Shown: piece by piece, positions 39,301-51,300 of the stretch
Layout: every line of letters starts with the position of its first letter
Position numbering within the stretch: position 1 is the first letter of the stretch
Assembly (NCBI GenBank): GCA_003864495.1
Contig: ML133442.1
Location: forward strand, 1,057,731 to 1,121,730
DNA: 64,000 nt
Reading direction: 5' to 3'
Origin: Nemopilema nomurai
Taxonomy: Eukaryota > Cnidaria > Scyphozoa > Rhizostomeae > Rhizostomatidae
Notes under the pieces: model-generated
Databases searched by the model: none
Told to the model about the DNA's origin: nothing
The model's input: only the letters and a program-made list of their open reading frames with translations
Program-made: the position numbers and the translations under genes

Positions 39301-42300
39301 GGCTTCTGATTCATCTTGCATACTTTTTTCTAACTCTTTTTTACATGTAACAGTCTTTTTCTAAGATTTTCATTACTTTTTTAGACCTCCGTGCTATATT
39401 CTACAATTCTACACATTGAGATTTGAATTGAGCCAACAGCTTGCTCAGTATTTGCTTCTGCTTCTTGCAGCTCTTCTCACGTTTTCTGACGGCCAATACG
39501 TTGGAGCAGTGCTGGACAGAAACGGCCTAAGGCCTTCCCGTTACTACCTTACCAAAGATGGCCTTATGATCATGGCCAGTGAAGTTGGTGTCTCTTCAGT
39601 CGCCCCCGAACAAGTTACATACAAAGTAAGCTAAATATTTCCCTCGTAGGCCACGTAAGGATCCTCTGATTAAGTCAAATTGTTCATAAAGTCTCAAAGG
39701 CAAATTCATAAATTTGGAGGATTTGTATGTCATTCTTAATAGGTAAAAATGAATAGCAAATGTCGGAAGATGTGTTTAAGGCATGAGTGTAGCTTTAGTT
39801 TTCGTAGGAAAAAGAAAGGTTTGGTGGAGGTTTGAGTTCTCTTGCTTTAACAGTTTGTAAGTGCTGTTCTAGCATGTTTTAACTGCGTCAAAATTTCAAA
39901 ACGAAGTTTGTAAAATAATCTTTCCACCAAGGGTCGTCTTATGCCTGGGAAAATGCTGTTGGTGGATACGAAGCTTGGCTCAATAATAAAAGACGAAGAG
40001 CTGAAGCAGGCCATTACAACAGCACGTCCTGTAAAGCAGTGGATTGATAACCATTTGCTGACACTTGAACACTTTCGAGAAGCATATGTTCAGCAACACG
40101 GACGAGAGCCGGACATGATCCCCTCCGAACGAGAATCGTCTTCAATGGGAGGCAGATCGGTCGAAACCGATCGAAGGATGCCACTGTTTGGTTATTCCGT
40201 AGAAGATTTGAATATGCTCCTTTTGCCAATGATAATTAACTCGTAAGTTCGTACATTTAACTTTTGCACCAACGCAGGGACATATTTTGAGGATTACTAG
40301 AGTTTTAAGAGCTAAATTCATCAACTGTTAGCCAGTTATATGGGGTTAGTTGATGAAAATGATATGAAATAGCTAGCAAAAGAAATCATCAACACTTTGA
40401 GCATTAAATGCATTGAAATTTTTTCACTTTTTGTGCAAGTTAATATCGATGTGCTTTGTCCTACATATTATTGCACGTAAGTTTTAAACATCATTCAGTT
40501 GACAAGTGATTGCCTTTAGGTTAACAGTAGTATATTTGAAGGTGACTTTGAATTCACAAAAAAAGTTATTATGAAAAATCCATTAAATTGCATTCATTCA
40601 AGATCTAAACTTTCATCACACTTAAACTTTTATCACAGTTATTATGTTCTTGATTGTTTCATATATGTTTAACTTTCTTGTGCCTCTGAAATTGTATTGG
40701 TTTCATAAAAATGTGTTGTGGTTATGGTCAAATGGTAGTTTGGTGAGCCTGTTTTTGTTGCAGCAAAGAAGCATTGGGCTCCATGGGCAACGATACGCCC
40801 CTTGCGTGCATGACTATGTTCCCACAGCTAGTGTTTGATTACTTCAAGCAGCTGTTTGCACAGGTAAATTCAATTTATAGCTCGCAAATTTCAGTCTGTA
40901 CGGAATTTCGCCAATAATTTTTACTCGTTTTCTTCTTAATGGAACCCTTTTCTTATTGTTGATACTTAATTTTACTCATCTTATTTATCTTTCTCCACAA
41001 CTGTGGCATTAATTCGTCTTCCTACCACAACTTGGCATTCTAACTTTAGTTCTATTTCATTTTAGGTGACAAATCCGCCAATCGATCCATTCAGGGAAAA
41101 AATTGTCATGTCATTGGTAAGTCATTAAGGTGGCCATGAGCTCCGTGAAGCATGGAGTCATTACAATCGTTTTGGCTACCCAGCAGCCTTTCAAGCTCTT
41201 CAAAATATAGAGCCAATGATGCCGTAGTTCACCAATAGTTCGTCTGTTGCCATCCATTAGGGACCTGCCAGTGTCACGATTTGATCGCTTACATTTCTTG
41301 CAAATTTCATTCTGTCATTAGCCACACAATATTAGAATCAAAATAGCTTTATTCTATAAGCAAGTCGTGCAGACTTTGCAATCAGTAACTAAATCAAGTT
41401 GCATTGGCACAGTAGAATTTTTCTTTCACCATGCAATTTTCTGTCCTTTTCTCACCATGCACCTATTTTGCACTGTAGGAATGCCCAATCGGTCCAGAGT
41501 CGAACATTTTGGAGCCTTCAGAAGACTACTGTAAGCGTGTCATCCTTGAAAGCCCGATTCTATCATCTGGAGAGCTGATGCTCCTGAAGTGCTCGTTGCT
41601 TCCAAATTGGGAGGTATTCTGTCTACATTTGAGAGTCCTCTTCTTGTGAATTATTAAGCTGGTTTGTGCTTTTCTGAGAATCACACTGATATATTCTGTC
41701 TACATTTGAGAGTCCTCTTCTTGTGAATTATTAAGCTGGTTTGTGCTTTTCTGAGAATCACACTGATATATTCTGGCTGCTTTTATCACAAAAAGGCACA
41801 GAGCATCAGGTTGATAACTGATTTCTTCAAAAGTTCGACAATAATTTACAGCTAAGACCTGCTAGCTAGCTAAACTTCTAAGAGCTTGCTAGCTCCCTAA
41901 AGGGTCAACCCCGGGCTCCTGAAGATGTTTTTGGACTCAAAATTAAACGGGTTAACTGTATATGGCCTTAGGCCAGGTCAAAATATCCGGCTGCCAAGTA
42001 GATTTCAAATTGTTGCCGATCATCATCATCTTTACATATTTAAAGGTTAACTGCCATGATGTCCTTCCTTAATATTCGCCACTTGCTTCTGTCTTCAGCA
42101 AGTCGCTCATTTTTCTTCTGGTGTCCTCTAATCCTTTAAGTTTAGTTTAATGTCTATTGAATCTAGATCTTTTTCTATTAACTTCATCTACGTTAAGCTT
42201 GGTCTACCTCTCTTTCTTCTACCTGGTTGTAATGATTAAAACAGAGCTAGCCTAACTGGAGTTTGCCTATCAATTCTCATTAAGTGGCCAAGCCAATTCA

Positions 42301-45300
42301 GTCTCTTCTTCTTAATTATGGCATTCCTTTTTGTTGCTTCTGTTTTCATATATAATCTCTCAAATTGTTGTCAAGAGCAAAGCTAATATAGAGCAGAGTA
42401 AAGTAATGCAGTACCCGTTGAGACTGTTTTTCCACCGTGTTTCTACTTTTAGACAGAAATAATTGACATTGTGTACCCACTGGAAGATGGACTGGACGGG
42501 CTTGTTCCCGCCTTAGACAGAGTCTGTGATCAAGCGTATCAATTAGTGAAAAAGGGGAAGCCGCTGATTTTACTCACGGACAGAAAAGCTGGTCCAGATT
42601 TGATGCCGATCAGGTAAAAGAGAAATACTTTCTAGATTTTGGTCTGCAAATCTTTGGTAACATGGATAAACGGGTGAATATTGTGACAAATAAGACAATA
42701 ATAGTAGCTCACTTAAACTTACTTGTAAGCTTATTTTTGCTTGAATACGCATAGCTTGTACCCTAAGAAAACCTCTCATCCAAGTCTTTGAAATAGGCTG
42801 CTATGCCTAGTAAGAAAGAACTTTGCGAAAGTCTCCTTTGTAAATGGTCTCCAGTTTTAGAACATGATGCCATGTTTGGAGAAGGTTATCAGAATTATTT
42901 TGAAAATGGATGTGATGCTGGCAACAGTCTTAATAAACAATAAACAGTCTTCGAAGCTCTTGGCATCTTAAAAATTCATTGCAATTTGAAACGACCGTTT
43001 CTAAGCTTCCCAGACTTAGAGCACTCATAAAAGTTGGTTAGCCGTTCCTTTATACCCCTTTTTGGGATTCTCAACACTAAAGGCATGCTGGCAAATTATT
43101 GATGGGAGTAAGCCAATTTTTTCCCTCAAACGGGGCTGTCTGCGACACAACATTTTGATGATAAGCCCATGCTTTTCCTTGATAAATGCTTTCCTTTCAT
43201 TTTCTAAATGATAATGCTTATAACCTTTGATTTCGTTTAGTTCTCTTTTGGCAACCGGCGCTGTTCACCAGTTCCTTGTCAAGAAGAAGTCCAGGCGACG
43301 TGTGAGCATTCTTGTCGAAGCAGGAGAAGCAAGGTGCGTCTTTTTACTTAGGCCGAGTCAGCAAAACATTTGCTCTCTGAGGCTTTCAACCTAACATTGC
43401 CTTAGTTTTACCAATGTAACTTCTGTTACAGATTTCAATTGCTCTAAAGAATGACAGCCTCCAAGCACAGTTGCTTATTTTCTAGCCCTGCCATTTATTT
43501 CCTAGTTTTGTTGGTAACTAATTTCGGAAACTTTTCAATCTTGTTGCTTGAAAACGCCTCTGGCATGGCTTTAGTTGACAGCTTTTCGGTGAACATTGCA
43601 GGGAAATTCATCATATTTGTCTTCTTCTTGGCTATGGAGCAGATGCTATTTGCCCATATTTGGTTTTCGAGACTTTCAGCAAGCTAAGAGAAGGAGGTAG
43701 GTTTTATTCATTTTATTCCTTTTGCTTTAAACCTTTAACGCATGAAAAGTCAAATCTTTGAATGTTTCTTGCATCACTTTCTTCTTGCTGTTGTGTTTAC
43801 AAAGTCGCATATTTGCTTGAAATTCCTTAATGTGGTGTAACTTTATGGGGATTTAGCAAATAGCTGTGTTCAGCCAGTTTGTGTATCGTAGGTAGACCTG
43901 CCACGATTCGAACATTTCAATGTCACTCTTTTGCCCTTTATAACTTTTATAATTTATTCGAAAAAGCAATTCACTTATTTATTTTTATTTACTGATTTTC
44001 CTAGCAATTTATTGCCCAGCAGTTTAGACTATAAAAGGCGGTTGATTTGAAATTGCACCTACGAAGGCGATACATATCAAGTTCTAGATGAATTGCTGCC
44101 CATAAATTGTGTCGAATTTTTTTTAAAATCTACTTAAATCAATGCAAGTTGTGGTCTTTGGAGTAAGCTCGAAAGCTTCTCCTATGGCCTAAGGACACAG
44201 CTATTAAGTCCACATATATCATAAATGCTATATCAAGGCGAATTCCAGTTAGTCTTTCTGATAACATTTGACTCCGTCTTTCTTTTTGACTACTATTTTG
44301 TGAAAACTGTTCTCAATAGGCTAAGCATTCATCTTTTATGAAATTGCAACGCGTTCTAAAGGCATAGTTCTTGAATTATTCATGTGAATTGGTATTTGAA
44401 AATTGAGCTTTGCATGCAAGCATACAAGCGGTTTTCAACGAGGCAACAAATTTCTGGTATCGTGTGTATTTTTTGTCCCTTTTGTCCGTTTCCATAAACA
44501 CATTCTCTATTCTTAAATATTTACTTTTTATCCAGGTCTTTTGGACCCGCCACTGACAGACCGTGAGATAATTGATAATTACAAGACTGCAGCCCATACA
44601 GGAATCCGAAAAGTAATGGCGAAAATGGGAATATCGACTCTTCACAGCTACAAGGTATGGTCTGCTCTGAATAAGACAACCTATCATACTTCAATCTATC
44701 TAGCACAAAATCATTTTTAAACACTTTTTGAAGAAATATCTTTTATACGATGCTTTTCATTTCAGGGGTCCCAGATATTTGAAGCAGTCGGTTTAGCCAA
44801 GGAGGTATGAGTTCAAGTTTGTTGAGCGTTTTTTGTGATATGATCGTCATTGCTCATCCGCTATAAAGCGAGATCTTTATTCGAAATGATTTTGTCATAA
44901 CAATAGAATGCATAGTCATTCGTATTTTCTGAAAAGAACGAGGCAAGACAGAGACAATATGTTCATTTTCATACATCTCATTACATAAATCCTAATATTA
45001 CAATATACGTGGTAAATTCGACTACAAAAAAGCTACTTGGTAGCAAATTATACGATATAATTACAATCTAATTCTTCTTAAAACGAGTCCGATATTGCTA
45101 GCCCATTTATAAATATCGTTATAGTACTTTCGAATACATTCCCAGCACCCAAACAACTCGATATCAAAGAGATAGATTGAGTGATTTTCAAAACAGTATA
45201 GTTTATCTTCCAATGTGGGATACCACGACCTACGTTTAAGAACAGCTGATTTCACGTCGCTAGGAATCGACAGCTCGCAGTGGCTGTCATTTGCCGGAGG

Positions 45301-48300
45301 ACATGAGCTGTTTTTTACATCCCATGGCAAAATTCCCAGCTTGATATAAACCTGAACATCAGCTGGAATCACCGGCCTAGCCAGCTTCGACTTTCGCGAG
45401 GGTTTCAGCGAAGAGGCCATTTTGGCTCTCCGTGACATTTTCTTAGCCCACACCTCTTCTTCGTGAGGTATTGAGCAACTCTCGCGACTGCATCGCAAAC
45501 GCCCTCTTTGGTCTTAGGGTGCATTTGCTTTAAGCAGTACTGCAATTGCTCGTCATAGCTCATGCAGCTGACCTCTCTTTCTATTGTGCTTTCAGTGCGT
45601 GCTTTTTTACACGATGGCGAGCTATGCTCTTCATAGAGATCGTTGTGGTCATTAGCGAACTGCTCTTGGCAATGGCTAACGACCGTTATATTTTCACTTT
45701 CGATCTCATCTTTTTTAGCTGGGCTTTTTATTTGCAATGGACACAACTGACTGCTCGTGTCAATAGCGAGCAAGTCGTCTGCAGTCGTCCCAGCAATATC
45801 AGGTGTGCTTGACACATCTTCCTGACAATTAAGGAGGAAATCAATTATTTCGTTGATTTCGTCGTGCCCATCTCTAGCAACGCCCTGCGAAAGAGTATTT
45901 GCTTCTCTCTCGTTTGTCAACTCACTGGTTGTTATCGTGAGGTCATTTTTGCCAGCATGCGATTCGTTTAGAATTTCACTCATATTGTCATATGAGTCGT
46001 AATTCAAAAGATCATTGCTATCGAAAATGGCGTAAAAATTGTCAATAAAGTTCAAATCAACAGCCTGCAGAGCTTCGGTTGTCTTCTTTTCTGCTTTCTC
46101 GTCGATTTCATCACCCGGGGAACCCATCACTGTGCCAAAGCCCTCGGTGTCTTCATGATTTCGATCGATGTTTGCTTCCAGCAACTTGGAAAAAAGAACA
46201 TCGATGGCGGTCAAGCAGTTGTTGCTGAGATATATTGCTGAAGTCATTTCCTCGGTAATTTCGGCAACTTTAGCAGCTTCATCGCCCGTGAAGTTCTACA
46301 AACAAGATAAGACTTATTTGTACAAACACATATGACTTCTCATTTGTGTGTGTATATGACTTCCCATTTAGGTTAACAACATGGAAATGATATTTCTTAC
46401 TCGTGGTACTTCAACTTCTCATAACGTCACTCTTTTCTCACTTATCGTTTAAAGTGGCCACCAAGGTCTAATTTCATTGAAGTCTTTAGCTGCTTTTGGT
46501 AGCAAGTTATGGACTTTAGAGCTTTTCTCGAAATATTTCAGCAAGTTATTTAAGGTACGTAGTTAAATTCAGTTCTGTGAGAGGATAACAGTGAACCTAT
46601 TGAATTGCCCCATTGGTTCAAATTTCACTACATAATTAGGATTTTAAGCATAAGCCTTGACCATCCAACTTTTCAATTAAAATCTGTATACTCTGTGACA
46701 AACTTGCGCCTCTATCTGTGGCAATAATTTTCATGTGGTATTATTTGAGTTAATATGCTCCAACCTTTTGAAATTGGAAACGGCAACTGTCCCAAGTCGA
46801 CCTCAGGACATTCAGTTTCTCCAACAACAATTGAACTTCATTTTGAACTTTTGATGCAAGCTGGGGAAGAAGTTTATGAAAGTAGCTATTTTCAATAACA
46901 TCCAATTGCATTTGTATTTGTTACATTCGAAAGAAAAGAAAAGTAGAAAGTGCATATTTAATGACAACTTTGATATCCGTTATCTTGAAAAGTTTGTCAC
47001 CTTCAAGAATTTCTTCGAACCAACGAAAAATAATACTCATTATTAGAATCTGTAATTGATCAACGACGAACAATATAACAATAAGCTTAAGGTGTATCTT
47101 TCGAGACTCCGTCGATGACTTGAACACATTTTGGACTCTTTTGCCTCTTTTGCCTCTTTTTCACATGTTACAATGATATGGGTTAACAGGAATGCGAAAA
47201 GATGCAAAATTTTCAAATACCTGTCCTTGAATTGTATCCACGATTTTAATACAATGGTCAGTGAATTCACTCATCTGCAAAATAAAAATTACTTTGTCCT
47301 GATAATACTGTCAACAAAAAATTATCTTATCTCCCTAATTAGCGTATTTATAACAGTTTTTTGTACAATTTTTCAAACTAAAAAGCTTCTTTTTGTCGAC
47401 ACAATTTCTGAACTGATTAGGGTAAACATCACAAATTGTAAGCTTTCCTAAGTCGAGCAAACATGTAAAACTATGCCTTTATCAAGATAAAAGGTATAAG
47501 AAAGCTAGAATGAGCCACTAAGGTACTATTTATATTGAATTTCAAAATTAAGTTGTCATGAGTAATATCAAGTTACCTGAGTCCAGTACATCGTGTTGTG
47601 CAATTCATTAACAATGTTTTCCTCGACTGATTGTATGAAGGTATTTGGCAATTTTTCAACCGATTCTGCAATCAGGCCTGCAATTCAAACTCTTTTTGGT
47701 TAAACAGAAAAGCTTTTTCATCAAATAATTAAAGTCATTAATGTACGCATAATCTAAAACATAAGTGAAGTGATGATACTGGATGTAAATTTTCAGTCAA
47801 AGTGTTAACTTACAAAGTTTATGTCTGAACTCTGTGGCAAGTGTATTCACCGTTTTCCCTTCTGTGACGAAGGTTGTCTCCTGGGTAAGTGGAAAAAAGC
47901 AATATAGATTTTTTAAACCTAGAAATTTCATTGAATTTATCTGAAGTAAAAACTTCTTGCCATTCACGGTGCGTTCTTAAAGGAACAGATGCAAAATTTG
48001 TTTTTTCATCTTAGAAATGAATTTATCTCTTTGTTTTGTCCCCCGAACTTAAATTGGACTCTTCTAGTGGATTGTTGTGTGGCTTGGGAAGTTTTCTACC
48101 GATTGATTTTATGAAAACATGTTTGCAAATGTTGTATTCGCTTTATAATTTTTCCTGCATCCAGCAGTATTCCTAGATCAAGTTTTCTTTTCGATCATTG
48201 GAACTCGAACAAATCAATAGAATTGTTATGAATTGTATCTTTTTATCTGTTATGCACTCTATTTAGCTCATTGTTGTGATAATGAAGGACTACTTTAACT

Positions 48301-51300
48301 TGAATACCTCCTAGTTAGTATCGCAACTTAGGCCCCTCGAAGAAACAAAGTTCTGGCTAAAGTTACTTGATAAATCCGATAAATCCGCACTTACCTTCAA
48401 GAAAAACATTTCCAGAATGTCTCCCATCGCCATTTGTAAAACTGGTTGGTTGGTTTGCAGTGAATGTGCTGTTTTTTATGATAATCTTCAACTCGAAGAA
48501 AAAGCTCCTGCAATTTCATCATGTGAAAATGAGGAACGACCAACCGTCGTTTTTCTGCTCCTTAGTAAAACAGGCGAGGTCATGGCAACGACCTGGTTAC
48601 GTTTATGACATCAAATTGATTTGAAAATCGTTTCATACGTAATTTGATTAACCCATGTGAAACCTCTTGATTGCAGTGTTTAATCAAAGTTTGCATTTTG
48701 AAATCATTTCCAGTATAACTGCTCATGTCTTGTGCATTGCACCTGATACTGCAGTTCTATTTAGGCCTAATCAAATTGTTTGCAGATACCCCAACAATTG
48801 CTTTTAATCATCTCATAACTTGACTTGGCCTTCAGACTTCGCGGTTGCTCATTTTGCCGGCTTTTCCTCTTTTTGCTGAACCACCATTATAACCTCTTTC
48901 AATGCTCCTTATGTACATCCACCTCATCTGAACAAACTCTTATCATTCTTCACGAAGTTTGTTCATTATCTTGAAAATCAAATGTTTCCTCGCTGTAAAA
49001 TTTGTATCCGAAGTTCGAACAATCACGCAAGGGTTTCGCTAATCTCATGTCCGTCAGATTTCTAGGAGCAACACATTACACATCGTACAGTTTTGATGTA
49101 GTTTAATATCTTTTTCATAAAAACTTTTCTCCTTTTCCTTATGTGTCAAAACTTTGTTCATAGTCTATAGCGTACATGCTAATCTATCTAGAATTATTAC
49201 GAAGTATCTATAATCAATTAATTTGCACATTTTGTTCTAGTTTTTCTACGCTAACTCTATTATAGTTTTTCCAATTTATCCGCTTGAGACACTTTTCACA
49301 TGATTTGAGAGTGCATCGAAACTAGTTTTGTTTCTATTTGTTCCATATTCAAGGTGATGGACAAATGTTTTACCGGAACAGCTTCAAGAATTGCTGGCAC
49401 AAACTTCAAAATTCTCGCACAAGAAGTGAGCGAATTGAAACTTGTATTTTTAATTAATGCAAGGATCTTTGAGTTGATATTCTTTTCTTATGTTACAGAT
49501 TAGTTTTATTAGTTGTGTCATGACAAACTGCTGATATGTCATAATCTAGGGACTCAAGGTGAATCGAGTGAACACGGGGCATGTTTGTTTTTACGGTGTG
49601 ACTGAAACAGACTGTAGGCCTTCTTGCTTGCTTCTGGTTCGAATGCAATGCCTTTTTGCTCCTGGCTTTCCACGCATCAACCACTTCCTGCATTCTTCAA
49701 TATGCGTAGGCTTCTCCGTTTATCGTTAACTCACGATTCCTCCACACAGTAGCATAATATGAATTTTCTTGTTGCAGGCACACGATCGACACCGCCTGGC
49801 ATTTTCTGAGCGCGAATCTGACAATGTGCTCATGAATAACAAGGTATCTCTTTCGTCATCATCCAACATGACAATGATGTCATTAAGTGCTTATCTAGAG
49901 ACAAGCCTACCATCTCTTATGCCTCAATATTACATGCTACATCGTCCGTACATATATAAATCTGCGCTATAATTCTGTTATGTTTGCTGCATTGATGCAT
50001 CTACGCCACCAAAAGGCACTTATTATGGTTTACAACTTTCAGGGGGACTACCATTGGCGTGACGGTGGGGAAATGCATGTCAACGATCCAAGAAGCATTG
50101 CACATCTGCAGGTTTGCAATTCATGCACTTTGTTATTGCATGCAAAATACAACTAATGTTATGCATTTACTCTTTGGTCTGAATCTGTTTTCTAAATGTT
50201 TAGTATATTGAAAACTGTGTCTATGTGTCTACATTATGGCTTGTTGGAAACTTTTCTCATGATTATTAATAGTCGTCATATCTACCTAAAAGTGCTACGA
50301 ATACAGATTGAAAGATCGCACCATTTTTTGAGGTCCATATTAAAAGCAATAAGTTTTCTTTTCTCGAATGCTTTAGATTGAGCGATGTAACCTATTATAG
50401 TTTCTTAATATTCTTAGAATGCTACTCGCAACAACAACACCATTGCCTATGAGAAGTACGTGAAATCGACCATGCTTACGGTGAGTGGAGTATTCCACCT
50501 GCTTTGGGTTCCAACAGTGCATGTCACCCATTCCATAGCCTAAGCAAGGCTCCAAATGAACATTGCCAGTCAACAGATGCCATCTGATTTTCTATCATGG
50601 GCATGGTCACCTTGATAAAGTAATACTGTTGGCTCATTTTGCTCTAGATTAAAGCCTGCACGCTGAGAGGACAGTTCGACTTTCGGTTGGCAAAGCAAGC
50701 AATTCCTTTGTCCGATGTCGAAGATGCTGTAAGCATTGTCAAGCGCTTCTGTACAGGTAAACACTTTCTGTTGTTGTGTTGCTTTCATGCGCTCCCTATC
50801 GCTGTCAAAAAACACATTATTAGCAATCGATCAGCATCACTTTCTTAATGTGGTAGTTTTCACCATTTTATTATGCTGTTCTAGCAAAATGGCAAATGGT
50901 TATATACAGTCCGTAATTTGTCTCTATAGGTGCTATGAGCTTTGGATCTATTTCCGAAGAGACACATACAACATTAGCTATTGCTATGAACAGGTATGAC
51001 CAATGCTTTTCAATCTGATAGGTAGCCGGGGTGAATCAACAGAGACTGATTCTAGAACGGTTTTATCATCTCGATTATTTGTTGTACTGCAACTTAGCTT
51101 GCTTTCAGTTTTGTCCTTTGAATATCACCATTTTTCACTCTCACTAGTGATGAAATTTTAATATATCTATGGAAAATGGTGAAATATTTGTTCTTCGTGA
51201 AACTATACTGAATCTGTTTTCTGTATTATTGCTGCAAATTTTCTTCAAAAATTTCTGTGCTGTTTATCTCTCAAATAACCAACTTGATACATGTTATGAA

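Larger units (their letters stand above)
30343..39625 (+). other. GOGAT exons 1-13: glutamine amidotransferase (Ntn class II) domain
   Basis: Exons: 30343-30447, 31006-31142, 32828-32909, 33461-33514, 36341-36421, 36988-37032, 37137-37232, 37580-37641, 37930-38004, 38518-38625, 38788-38884, 39126-39237, 39471-39625. About 403 residues. Visible signatures are DACGVGF (nucleophile), [48 protein letters not shown], and [20 protein letters not shown]. These bind glutamine and release ammonia into the intramolecular tunnel. Introns after exons 2 (1.7 kb) and 4 (2.8 kb) are the largest here; the latter contains a LINE fragment and an LTR-like segment. Confidence 0.93.
39932..50756 (+). other. GOGAT exons 14-27: central domain
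   Basis: Exons: 39932-40242, 40764-40863, 41066-41116, 41479-41613, 42453-42613, 43241-43333, 43602-43696, 44536-44654, 44766-44804, 49354-49425, 49778-49843, 50043-50111, 50418-50480, 50648-50756. The conserved stretch [20 protein letters not shown], then [41 protein letters not shown] and [13 protein letters not shown] follow the family order. This domain links the amidotransferase and synthase sites and lines the ammonia tunnel. The 4.5-kb intron after exon 22 (44805-49353) contains a complete minus-strand gene. Confidence 0.93.
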
